Source of the DNA: Epichloe hybrida
Lineage: Eukaryota > Ascomycota > Sordariomycetes > Hypocreales > Clavicipitaceae
DNA length: 64,000 nucleotides
Assembly (NCBI GenBank): GCA_019022495.1
Contig: JAFEKR010000001.1
Location: forward strand, 2,852,001-2,916,000
Direction: 5' to 3'
Part shown: piece by piece, positions 22,149 to 32,831 of the stretch
Layout: every line of letters begins with the position of its first letter
Position numbering within the stretch: the first letter of the stretch is position 1
Translations under genes and position numbers: made by a program
The notes under the pieces: generated by a model
What the model was told of the DNA's origin: nothing
The model's input: only the letters and a program-made list of their open reading frames with translations
The model's database searches: none

Positions 22149-23252
22149 ATGGACGAAGCCGACGACACGCGCGCCCCCAGCTCAACCTTCATCCCCCCGT
22201 CCATCCACCACTCGCCCCTCGTGACCGGCGCCTCATTCACCCACTACTCCCCCGTCCCGCCCGCCCTCCTCGCGCCCGAATCCTCCTCTTCATCCTCCTC
22301 CTCCTCCTCCTCGCCCTCGCCCTCGACATCACCATCAGCGGCGGCGGCGGCGGCGAACCCGGCCCCCCCAGCCTGCTGCCTCGGCGTCGACGAAGCCGGA
22401 CGCGGCCCCGTCCTCGGCCCCATGGTCTACGGCGTCTTCTACCTGCCCCTCGCGCTCTCCTCGACCCTCCTCCGCCAAACCCACCACTTCGACGACTCCA
22501 AGGTCCTCACGCCCGCCGTCCGCGCCTCCCTCATGCGCGACCTCTGCACGCCCTCGACCGACCTCCACGCCTCGTGCGGCTGGGCCACGGCCTGCCTCTC
22601 GGCGCGCGACATTGGCGCCAACATGCTCCGCCCCGACACGTACAACCTCAACGCGCAGGCCATGGACGCCACCGTCGCCCTGATAAGCGGCGTCCTCGCA
22701 CGCGGCGTCAACGTCCGCGAGATCTACGTCGACACCATCGGCCAGCCCGCCGCGTACCAGGCCAGGCTGCAGCGCGTCTTCCCCGCCACCCGCATCACCG
22801 TCGCCAAAAAGGCCGACAGCTTGTATCCCTGCGTCAGCGCGGCGAGTGTCTGCGCAAAGGTCACGAGGGACGCCGCGCTGCACGAGATGTACAGGCACAG
22901 CAGCCACAAGACGAGGGGGGAGGGGGCCAACAACGACGACGACGACGACGACGACGAGTTACATTGGGGTTCGGGATATCCCTCCGACGCGAGGTGCGTC
23001 AGCTGGATGAGGAGGAACATGCATCCCGTGTTTGGGTGGGGTCCCGAGTGCAGATTCAGCTGGGGCACGGCCAAGGACATGCTGGAGGGGAGACCGGGAG
23101 CTGTAAAGGTCGATTGGCCCGCTGCCGAGGAGGAGCACGACACGATGAGGTTGACGGATTACTTTGGCGGCGGCGGCGGCGGCGCACACGGCGACGTCGA
23201 CGATGAGCTGGGGGGCTGGTATGGTTCTGCTGTGGGGTTGGAGGCACTCTGA
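22149..23252 (+). CDS. Ribonuclease H2 subunit A
   Basis: Catalytic subunit of RNase H2, which cuts RNA in RNA-DNA hybrids and removes single ribonucleotides from DNA in the nucleus. A single-exon, 367-aa frame from ATG 22149 (ACCATGG context); an in-frame ATG at 22107 would add 14 residues. After a poly-Ser/Ala low-complexity stretch (about 40-75) come the type-2 motifs: CCLGVDEAGRGPVLGPMVYG with the catalytic Asp-Glu pair, HFDDSKVLTPAVR, EIYVDTIGQP, and KKADSLYPCVSAASVCAKVTRD with the later catalytic acidic residues. The C-terminal half has GSGYPSD and the HPVFGWGPECRFSWGTAKDML signature. An Asp7-8 run (near residue 262) and a Gly-rich C-terminus are local expansions. All key residues are present. 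Confidence 0.93.
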   Translation: MDEADDTRAPSSTFIPPSIHHSPLVTGASFTHYSPVPPALLAPESSSSSSSSSSSPSPSTSPSAAAAAANPAPPACCLGVDEAGRGPVLGPMVYGVFYLPLALSSTLLRQTHHFDDSKVLTPAVRASLMRDLCTPSTDLHASCGWATACLSARDIGANMLRPDTYNLNAQAMDATVALISGVLARGVNVREIYVDTIGQPAAYQARLQRVFPATRITVAKKADSLYPCVSAASVCAKVTRDAALHEMYRHSSHKTRGEGANNDDDDDDDELHWGSGYPSDARCVSWMRRNMHPVFGWGPECRFSWGTAKDMLEGRPGAVKVDWPAAEEEHDTMRLTDYFGGGGGGAHGDVDDELGGWYGSAVGLEAL

Positions 23253-23436
23253 AATAAAATAAAACATGCCATGTGGCAGTGAATCCATGTTGCAGTCAAA
23301 CGCAGACCCCCAGGGATGCAGTAGTCATGGACATCATCTCGTATCCTGCCATAGAGAGAGTAAAAAAGCGCCGCATCATACCGGACGAAACCCACGCTTT
23401 ATACCCATACATACATGCATCCATCCAGCCAGTCCC

Positions 23437-26015
23437 TCAAATGTCATCGAGGCCCTCCTCCGCAGAGCCGGCCTTCTTGCCCCGACTGTCCAATCTGTCC
23501 ATGCCTATGCTCTCGCCCTCGCCCTCGCCCTCGCCCTCGCCCTCACCATACGCTGGAGGGTTTGCAGGCACATTCAAAGCCTGTCTCGCCGTCTCCGAGT
23601 TGGCGATGAACTCCCGCAGCTGCTGTTTGGCGATATCAACGCCCTGGTTGACGGCCGCGTTGCTCATTTGCATCATGGGACCCAGCAGGTTCAAGGTATA
23701 CGCCAGATACGTGCCACCCGCAAACATGATGAGGAAGATGAAGAGAAAGGGGTTTCGCAGGACTATCCGAGGGTGGATTCAGCATCATGTCAAAATCAAA
23801 CACCGTGTCACCAAACAAGGGGCATTCATTGCAACTTACCCATAAAGATCTCGTTCCATCCCAGCGCAATCAGCAGTCCGTAAAAGTACCATGGAATCTG
23901 GGCCACGCCGCCAATGGCACTTCTCTTGGCCTCCACGTAGACACCATCCGCCGTCTTTTTGAATCGGACAACAAGATCCTGGCGCTTGCTTTCGCTGAGC
24001 ACAGTCATTTCTTCCTCGAGGCTCTTGCCCTCATCTTCGTCGACGCCACCGATGGGGGCCAGGTCCTCCTCATCCCCGGCTTCCACACCAGTTGGTTGTC
24101 CTCCGACAAAGCTCACAAGATCCGGGGGCGCGTACGTCGTTGATAGACGGAATCGCGACAGGAGTGGGATGAGGGTGAGGGTGGACTCTCGTGCCTTGGT
24201 GTAGATTCCTTCGATATCATCGGAAGGCCGCCATATCCGCGGAACGCCAGCCTCGTCATATCGGAACTTATCCTCGAAATTCTCCCGCAGCTTCAGGAGG
24301 ATGTTGCCCTCCATGACCTCCTCATCGATCTTTTCCCGCAGACCAACCCAACTCTTGCGACGCAGGCGCCACATGCCAACCTCGGCTTCTTCGTCGCTAG
24401 CGTCAAAGCTCTTGGCACGGTCCGCGAAACGACTCTCGGCTTCCTTGACGATGCCGATGAAGACACCCCACACGCGATCCCAGAGGTCCTTCTCGCTGGG
24501 CTTGTCTCCAGTCTCGGGTGCGCCCGTGCCGCCGCGTCCTGATCCCAGCTTGTTGAACTCGAGGCCGATAGCCTCGCCGAGCCGGGACTTGACCCATCGC
24601 TCAACCCTCGTCGCCAGTCGTCGCATTTCCTCCTTGCGCAACTTGCCGCTAACTTCGTCGAGCTCGGCCTCGAACAATGAGTATTGGGGTTTGAAATTGG
24701 TCCACGGGAGATCCTGGATCGCCAAACCCTGAGCTTCCGTCTTGAATGTGCCCAGTGTCTTCTTCTTCTCGTTGGCAACAATCTCGGCGAACTCGTAGCC
24801 ACCACCAGCCTTCTGCCCGGCCTTGACTTTGCTAGTCACAGCATCACTAAATGCTACCACACCGGCCTTGTGGGCAGCTGCCAGTTGGCCCATATACAGC
24901 GCCTTGAGTCTCGCGTCGACCTTGGCCTCCAGTTCTTGCCTCTTGCGCGCGTACACACCTTTGTGGTAGCGACTGGCTTGGACCTCGAATGCACCGAGAA
25001 GCTTGGCGCGGGCTCCACTGCCCACGCCGCCGAGGTCTGGCAACACAAGAATCTTGCCCAGTTTTGTTGCCTCGCCCTGCTGCTCCTCTAGAGGAGCCAC
25101 AACGAGGTCGAATGCCACCAGGACTTCGCGAGAGATTTCGTCGCACCGGAACTGGGCCAGTAGCTCTTGCTGCGTCGGCAGGTCGAGATCCTTGTTGTTG
25201 ACAATCTGGTCCCAAATGCCCTCAGCATATACCGAAAAGCCATCGGCGGGGATCCTTCGATGATACTCTGGCAGAAACAGGCCGCCCTCAAGCTGGTCAT
25301 CACCCCCCTTGTTGTTGCCCCTGTGACCAGCGGTAAATCTCGTGCCGAGCTTCTGCACTTGGCTGACAAACTTTTCCCCCTGAAGGATCTTGTGCGGCAA
25401 GGCTGCGAAGCCAAAGTCGAAATAGTCTTCGATCCGGGAGTCTTCCAGGCCCTGGGGCTTGGAAATAGTCGACCAGATTTTGGTGAGATCCTGTATGAGG
25501 GTTGTGCGGAGGTTAGACAGCGGTGTGGTGCCAAGATGGTCTCGAATAACGAAGAAAAGAAGCGATCGAGGTGTTGACCTGCGTGGGATGTGAGTGAGTG
25601 AAATCCATCCGACTTCCTGTGCCATTCCCGCCAGAGGAACCGAGACGAGAACCTACTGTTTATCCCTGAGAAAGATCTGCAGGTTAACCTCGAAGACGGT
25701 CTTCAGCAAGCCCATGTTGGCCCCTTGGTACAACCCCACCTGGTGCTCCCAGATGTTGACAATCAGGACTTCACTCGTCGCCAGCGCAAATAACGCGCTC
25801 TTCCTCTCAAAGTCCTGGTCCTCGCCACGCTCACGACCGTCGGTACCTTCAACGTCCATGACGAGGATGTTGTCGGCCATTTTCTCGCCGGCACTCTCCT
25901 CGCGCTTGTTCTTGGACATCCATATACCCTTTGTTGTTTGGCGTCGTTCCGTCTCGGACATGACGGAGAACTCGGTGCCAAACAGGTTGTTGAGGAGCGT
26001 AGACTTCCCGGTGGA
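23437..26015 (-). CDS. sey1: Sey1/atlastin-like dynamin GTPase (first exon not found)
   Basis: Sey1 fuses ER tubules. Three exons are clear: 26015-25657, 25578-23840 and 23762-23437, giving 807 codons. Seen in order: the end of the P-loop ([16 protein letters not shown]), [21 protein letters not shown] (G3), RDHLGTTPL (G4), a long helical bundle, two hydrophobic C-terminal hairpin segments ([19 protein letters not shown] and [21 protein letters not shown]), and an acidic Gly-Glu repeat tail. The first exon, which should supply about 55-60 residues up to the GSQ of the P-loop, is not recognisable upstream. The sequence before STGKS looks like a pyrimidine-rich acceptor (T15 run, then CTCCCAG), and no matching ATG exon is found before the dienelactone hydrolase gene. 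The gene is either 5'-truncated or has a very unusual first exon. It converges on the RNase H2A gene with a 184-bp gap. Confidence 0.88.
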
Positions 26016-26498
26016 CTGGGAGCCAAAAGAAATGCGGTAAAGGCAAAGTGGTATTGGGGGAAAAAAAAAAAAAACGCCACGAGCCCGGAAGAAGAGACGA
26101 TGCTCAAATGGGCCGAGGGATGCCAGCGGGCGCGCGGGAGGAAAAACAGGAAGTTGTCTGGTTGAGTTGTGACCAGATAACGCCGAGCCCTTGACTCTTG
26201 CCTTTGTGATCTTGCCATGCCCCACCGGGCCACCGTACCAGGGCAGAAAGGTTCCCCACGCGGACCGCTTGATTTTTCCGCCTCCGGGGGTCGAGCTGGG
26301 AAGCTCCCTTGAGGGAAGCTCCCTTGATTGGTCGCTCTATGTACAGTGGGTGTATCATGTTCTGACGGGCGACCAAACCTCAGCATTGAACCCCAGCCAA
26401 CTCCAGCTCATCTGTTCAACAAATGTTCAACAAAAGCTCAACAAAAGCTCAAAACACAAAGACCCAAAAACACGCCCTCGATCCATCAACCACAAGCC
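26016..26498. other. Spacer where the first Sey1 exon would be expected
   Basis: Contains a poly-A/T run (26061-26074), two tandem 15-bp units GGGAAGCTCCCTTGA (26298-26312 and 26313-26327, each containing the palindrome GGGAAGCTCCC), and the leader of the hydrolase gene. I see no reading frame resembling the Sey1 N-terminus on the minus strand. Confidence 0.5.
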
Positions 26499-27754
26499 AT
26501 GTTGATCAGAGAATCCCACGTCGACGTCCCAACCTCTGCCAACGGCAAGTCCAGCCCCATGCGTACGTAACAAACAGCAAACCACACCCACCCAACGCAG
26601 CGCCCAAATCCAACAACCTCACTCATCAACTTCATCACGTAGGCATCTTCCTCTTCCATCCCACCATCCCAGGCTATCCCCACGCGTAAGCACTTCAGTC
26701 CCCCATTCCCCCCTGCGACGCAAAACAACACATGGAAGCCCACGGCCCACGGCCCACGGCCCACGTGCAGTACATGCTAAAAGTGAACAAGTCGTTTCCC
26801 AGGTGTATGCATCTTCAGTGAAATCTACCAAGGTACCTCCCACAGCCGCAGTAGACTCCTTCAAAAACCTCATTCCCACTCACCCGCATTCGCAGTCACT
26901 GGCCCCGTCGCCCGCTTCGCCCGCCAAATCGCCGGCCAAGGCTTCATCGTCGCCGCGCCATCCTCATACCACGACTTCGTCGGTCCCGACCCGTTAAACT
27001 ACGACGTTGCCGACACGCACCGCGGCAACACGTTCAAGATTGAAAAGGTAACTCATGCATGCCCTACCTATCTGCCGGTCGGACCAGCATGCCAACGACG
27101 TGAGATGCCTAAAAAGAAATAGACCCTTGAATCGTACGACGCAGACTCATCTGCCACCGTCGACCATCTCCTGTCCTTGCCCACGTGTACAGGTCGAATC
27201 GGTGCCACGGGCATGTGTCTAGGTGGCCACCTCGCCGTCCGAGCAGCTGTACGTTCCAGCCCTCCGACATGTGTTTTTTTTTCTTTCAGTCATCTGAGTT
27301 AGTCTCTCACGGGTCCCGTCTCGACCAGCTTGACCCCCGTATCACGGCAACGGTAGCCTACTTCGCAACAGACATCCACTCTCGCACACTCGGCCCGTAC
27401 ACCTCTGCCGATTCTTCTCCTTGCCCGCCGCCGTCCTCAAATCACACTCTCGACCTCTTTCACAAGCTCAGAGGCGAGGTGACCCTCGTCTTCGGGATCA
27501 AGGACACGCACGTTCCCGACCAAGGACGCGACTTGATCCGCCATAAGCTCCGCGAGGCAGGCGTGGTGTTTAGTTTCCACGAGTTCGCTTGGGCGCAGCA
27601 TGCTTTCATTCGGGACGAGTTGAGCAAGGGACGCTACGATCCTGCCGTTACAAAGGCTTGTTTTGAAGTCTTGTTGGAAGTTTTCGGGAGGCTGCTCAAG
27701 ACAGATCTGGGAGAGCCTCAAGGCAACCCGGCTGAACCAGAACATGTGTGCTGA
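26499..27754 (+). CDS. Dienelactone hydrolase family protein
   Basis: Alpha/beta-hydrolase of the dienelactone hydrolase (carboxymethylenebutenolidase) family, predicted 283 aa. Six exons: 26499-26562, 26643-26685, 26792-26832, 26896-27047, 27123-27248, 27329-27754; frames join at every junction. Exon 3 uses an AAG acceptor because the nearby CAG would give a stop. The order is: IFLFHPTIPGYPHARFPGVCI, FSEIYQVTGPVARFARQIAGQGF, the nucleophile elbow GMCLGGH with the catalytic Cys (about residue 134), the acid-region VFGIKDTHVPD, and the catalytic His in AQHAFIRDE. All three triad positions are present. The substrate is unknown; cytosolic, with no signal peptide. It is convergent with the MscS-channel gene. 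Confidence 0.88.
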
Positions 27755-28128
27755 GCGCAGAGCTATGCAAGCAGAAGGGGGGAAGGAAGTGAGGCGACAC
27801 TCTGAAGCGCGGCCCAATGAACGAGACTAGCTCATGATCAATGGCACAGACATGAGGGGAAACGATGCTTCAGACAATCAACCACGCTTAGAGGTGTCTA
27901 GGGAAGAATACTACTTCATGGCGATAAAGTGCCGGCTCTTTTGCAGTTGAGTCTGCGCAGCTAATGTAGTGGACGCCAATAACCAAAGGGTACCCAAGGA
28001 AACCAGTTCTATAATCAAAGCTACTACTTTCTGGGTGTCCTGCTTGCGAGTAGTATTTTATCCTTCTATTTTCTCTTCGCCACATGTCATTTCGTTTCAT
28101 ATACATTCTGTGCGCTGTGTAAAGCATT

Positions 28129-30977
28129 TTAATGTTGGCCAGTGGACGGGCCACGTGATGGTTCACGATGTTCACGATGCAGACCACCGTCGTGGTGCTG
28201 TGTTCTTTGGGAGGCCGACGGATGAAGGAATTCCTCGTCCTCCTCCTTTACAGTGGCCTCATGATGACCGCTTCTGCTGAAGCTATAGAACCGTTGAGGC
28301 AATCCTGTTTGAGCTTCTTCGTCAAAATTTGACCGGTGGGGGCTGGTGGTATCCGTAGTAGGGCTGAGCGTCTGGAGGCCCTCGCCAGCCCTCCTGCGCC
28401 CACGCTGGCTCTCCTTCTTGAGAAGTTCGTTTCGAACCGACTCAATGTCCTTGGAGCGGCGCGGGTCTTCAGATGGTGAGCGCGAGGTGATGGATCGGTC
28501 GTCGCGGAAGTCCCAGTTGCTGCTTGTCTCCACAGCTAGTGACCGGGCATTGAGATCAGCAACAGCGTGCTTTTCGGCGGCGCGAGCTTCCTCTTCAGTC
28601 TGATGAGTTTTCGCGGGTACCATGCGTCCAGCATCTGCGGCTCTAGAAGCGTCGGCCCGACTTTTGGCCGCCCACTGGTCCGTCACGGCAACCGAATAAG
28701 TTGGGTTCGTGGGTCCACCCAAAACCTCGTCGCCACCTCCGGGAGCATGAATGGGAATCTGCTTGAGAGCAAGAGCCAAGGCACACATAAACTTGGAGCG
28801 ACGAGTAGCCCGAACGATACCATTGTGCCAGTTAGACTTGTGCTGAATGGACATCTCAAGGGTGAGTTTATCCAAATTGTTGACACTGACAACTCCAATG
28901 GTGAACTCGGGCTTGAAGTCGCGAGAATTGTCCGGGTGTTTGACAAACTTCTCCATCTCGGCGCGAAGTAGTTCAATGTCCTCAAATGAAGTGTCGTACG
29001 AGACATCAACGGTGAAGGACTCCGTCATAGCCTTGCTGCGGGTAACATTGTCGATCCAAAGATTATTCAGCACAATGTTTGGCACCTGCCACCTCGTAAT
29101 TAGTCCCCTGGTTGTGTCATGACACGATTCGGGGCTTACTGATTCATACCTGAGTAACCTGATTCTGCGCAGTCTTGGTAAAAACAGTATACAGCAACGA
29201 GATCCTTTCCACCATCATCTGTGAACCGCTGATTTCGCATCGGTCGCCAACGTCATACGGGTGTTTGACGAAAAGGAAAATGCAAGAGCCCAGGAACTCC
29301 TGGGTAGTGACAGCAAAGACAAATGACAGAGAAAGAAGAGCCGTGCCAGCAGTCGCCACAGTGGTCAAGAAACTGCTGTGGAAAAAGAAGACTTGCAACT
29401 TGTTAGCAACGCGCATTGACTTGACGCCGAGTTTCAGCGGACCCTAAACCCGTAGGGGTAGGGGCAGGGGGAGGGGGCATACGGAAAATGAAAATGCTAA
29501 TCAGGACGACCACGAATAGCAAGACCTTATCGAAAACGCGGAGGGCCTGTCCGATATCCTTCATGCCCTCACCAATCGCTTTGCGCTCCGTGCCCATTTC
29601 AACTGTTTTGCGGACCATTTCGTCGAGACTGATGTCGCCGTTCAAGTCCGAATCTATCATGTTGAAAGCTTCTTCGGCCTCGGCCTTGTACGCAGGACCA
29701 AGAACTTCTTCAAAGTCTTCAATGTAAAGTGCATCTTTGCCTTCCAATACGAATGACATCCAGATACGCCTTCCCAGGGCCTCGGACGGCAACTTCTTCT
29801 CCAAAGCCTCAAGCACAATGGAGTGGGCAGAGTTGGGGTTGAAGACTTGCTTTCCGGTGATTTCGTGGGCAACATGACCGACGACTGATGTGACCTTGCC
29901 TCCGAAACGTCCAACGTCACCGATAATCTTCATAGGTGTAGCGGAGCCGTTGCCACCAATGATCTTCTTCTTCTTAGATCGCAACATCATCTCAATGCTA
30001 TCGTTGATGACGTAATCTTCCTCGGAGAACTCGGGGCAGTACATGGGAAATAGCGTTCGTGAGGCATCGAAAAGGAGCCCGAGAAGGTGAATCTCGCGCT
30101 TGGAGGCCTTGATCCTGTTGGCAAAGGAGCGCTGATGGTAGGATACACCAATCAGTTGAACAAAGGCTTTTTCCACCAAGAGCACGGCCGAAGAGACAAA
30201 CAGCGCGCCCAGTATTTTCTCAATCACATCGGTCCACTGGATTCCGAGAGAGAGAGCGCCACTGAAAAGGTTTTTGAAGGTGAGCCAGGTGGCAAGGGCC
30301 CAGAAGAAAAGCGAAAGGGTGATGTTGAGGTTCTTCAAAACAGTGGCATACTTGCGAACGCCTGTACTGACGACGCCTGAAACAAACATGAAGACTTTGG
30401 GAAGCAGCCAAGCCACCGTCTTGCCAGCCCAAAGTGTCAGCCAGGTAATTTCAACCCAGAGAAGAAGACTGTACACTGAAGGGCCGTTCTTGATGTTGGG
30501 CTTTCCGTTGGAAACCTCGACTCTCACGTTGCCAATCGTGGGTGAATCCTTATGGCCCGTCAAGGCTAGAATGATAACGGGCACTGCCAGGATGATGCCC
30601 ACAGGCATGATATAGACCATATAACGGGTAATGACGGAAAAGCCGATGATCTTGGCGTAGAGTCGCCCGAGGGCATTTACGCTCACTTCATCGGAACCAC
30701 CAGTGCCCTTACGCCCTAGTCTCTCATCTTCAAACCTTCGCCGACGGCCAGCGTGGCGATGCTTCAGCTCAGAGTCGCCCTTTTCGTATCCATCTGGCGA
30801 GCCGGAGTCGTAGGAGTTCGAATTGCCTTGATTGGCCTTGCGTGCGCCCGTGGAAGAAGCATTGCTTCTGACAGCCGTCAGAGGGATTCCAGTTTGGTTC
30901 ATGTCCGCCCCCCACGTATTTTCCAATGGTATGAAGCCTGAGTTCCGGGATGCAAGAGATGTACGCCTGTTTGGCAT
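28129..30977 (-). CDS. MscS-type mechanosensitive channel with EF-hand (Msy1/Msy2-like)
   Basis: Predicted 897-aa channel of the fungal MscS group that carries a calcium-binding EF-hand; yeast relatives act in the ER membrane in the response to hypo-osmotic shock. Three exons: 30977-29483, 29391-29150 and 29085-28129. After a disordered, basic N-terminus come membrane segments (from about residue 115, ITRYMVYIMPVGIILAVPVI, then further segments to about 260). The EF-hand loop DSDLNGDISLDE is at about 442-453. The pore-lining TM3 and beta domain follow at about 485-560 (SSFLTTVATAGTALLSLSFV; FLFVKHPYDVGDR). A long hydrophilic C-terminus ends in Ser/Arg/His-rich sequence. The start is uncertain: I chose the Met of MPNRRTSLAS, but an ATG at 31194 in another frame could belong to an extra 5' exon. 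Confidence 0.9.
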
Positions 30978-32831
30978 TGCAGGTACACACAAGGTAGGGA
31001 CAACAGGCCAAACAGTTGTGATGTCCTTGATTGCAGAGCTTTCTCGATGCGTAGCCCAACTGAAGTCCTGCTTCAGTGATTTCGAAGGCTCCGGGCCCAG
31101 CGAGGTCGTTTGCGGGATACGATGACCGTTGGAGGCGTCGTCGTGTATTCGCCGGTGGGGTGTTGGGGAGGGGTAATGAAACAATGCTCAGCACTTGAGG
31201 GGATTTAGGAAATAAAACATGCAGATAACGAGAGTGCCGAGAGCAGGAAAGACGGTTGGATGGACATGGACAGAGTCAACAGTACTCCGTACATAGGGAA
31301 GAAGAAAAACAAGACGCCCCAGGGGTTGGTTGGGTGGAGTTGTTGAGAGGAGAAAATGCCAGGGGGTTTGCTTTTTTTTTTTTTCCGAGTTCGCATATCA
31401 GTCAGTCACTGTGGAGAAGGAGGACTGAAACGAGGTCGAGTGCCAACATCTGCCATTAGTCCTAATTGGAATAGACAACCCACCCACCTGCTTTTAGTGT
31501 GGCTTAGGTCCAGTGATCTTGGCAGTATTAAGAGTTAATTACAATGCCTATGATAAGTGTGTCATCTGTGTTTTTTTTTTTAATATGTTGATTAAAAAGA
31601 ATCGATTATGGTGGTGTTGTGATGTGTAACGTTGAGAGATTGTGGGCCAGTTTGCCTGCATTAATAATGCAGGCAGCTGCGAAGATTGCTACATAGACGC
31701 AAGCCACACTCAAAACAGGTGCCACACTAAAAACAGGTTATCGTCTATTTTTGACAGATGATGCAGCAGTGATTTTCCAATCATGCAGTAGTACGGATCC
31801 GTAGCTAGACCAAAAATGTCGCGTGCAACCTCAGCTGGCCCCTGAAATTTCCCTGCATACATACAGTACGGACTGTAATCCGTACGTCCACAACTAACGG
31901 GCCATGGCTGAAAGGAGAGAAAAATTAGTGTCACAGCCCGCAACCTCTGCCCGTACTCCGTCATCCGGTCTGATTACAGCAAAGCGGCATTCGTCGAGGA
32001 TCAGATCCATCAATCTAAGCGCCGTAACGGGGATGTGGCATCGAGGAAACAGTGGGCTTGGTGGGCGCTGATGATGATTGGCCTTTTCGGTCTGAATCCA
32101 TGAGCTTCTTCGTACGGTACACCCCCTGAATTATTTTCCAAATCTACATAACAGGGGTAGCTGGGCCAATTAGACATCAGCTAGGAACTCAAGGAAGCAG
32201 GGGCTAGTACATCTCAGTACTACGGATCCGTACATCAACTTACATCGAAACAGATGTACTTTTGTGGCGCTGTATACCCTGCGTATTTTCCTCGTAGCTC
32301 TCTAAAACAATACAGGGTTTACAGTGCACTTATAACTGATGACAGCTGTTAGAGAGGGACGAAAAATAAGGGCATGTAAATAATTCAGGAGATAAAGTGT
32401 ACACTTGACTGCTCCGCACGATAAGGGATCATGCCAACTACCCAATCCGCAGGCAGGATTCAGAAGAACTCGAAAAACTCCGCTGGGCGTTGACGGTTGA
32501 GCCTCTCCCAAGCCACCAATCCATCATCTATTTATTAGCCACTGGTCAGGAAACCCCTTGTCTAGAGACTAGTTCCCACAACCCGCCGAGGCACAGAGAC
32601 AACAAGCTGCATCCAACAACAAAAAAGAGAGAAAAAAGACCGCATAATCATCATCAATCATGAAATCTAAACATCCCACAAGCCTGGAGAATAAACAAGA
32701 GGGTATCATCTCCAGCGCCTGTCAACTCCAATCCCAACCAATTCCAAACGTAACAAAATGCCCCTGTCCACGTGTATTCATTCATTTGCACCACCACCAC
32801 ACCACCGCCACGAACACAAAGAATTGCTCAG
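30978..32831. other. Intergenic region, 1.85 kb, no supported gene
   Basis: Upstream region of the channel gene and 3' flank of the sugar transporter gene. It contains a small inverted-repeat element (31486-31720) and several palindromic TACGGATCCGTA/GTACGGA words near 31795, 31867 and 32220. No protein family is recognised. Confidence 0.5.
31486..31720. mobile_element. MITE-like element, 235 bp
   Basis: Terminal inverted repeats of 20 bp (31486-31505 ACCTGCTTTTAGTGTGGCTT; 31701-31720 reverse complement with two mismatches) bound an AT-rich, non-coding 235-bp segment. A second partial copy of the right end follows directly (31721-31737). A nearly identical 19-bp word lies at 35832-35850 just inside the MULE left end. 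Confidence 0.55.

Noticed and set aside
21986..23206. 406-codon open frame on the plus strand, rich in Arg and Pro
   Set aside because: It overlaps the RNase H2A gene in another frame. It is a by-product of GC-rich third positions and has no family features, whereas the overlapping frame has all RNase H2 motifs.
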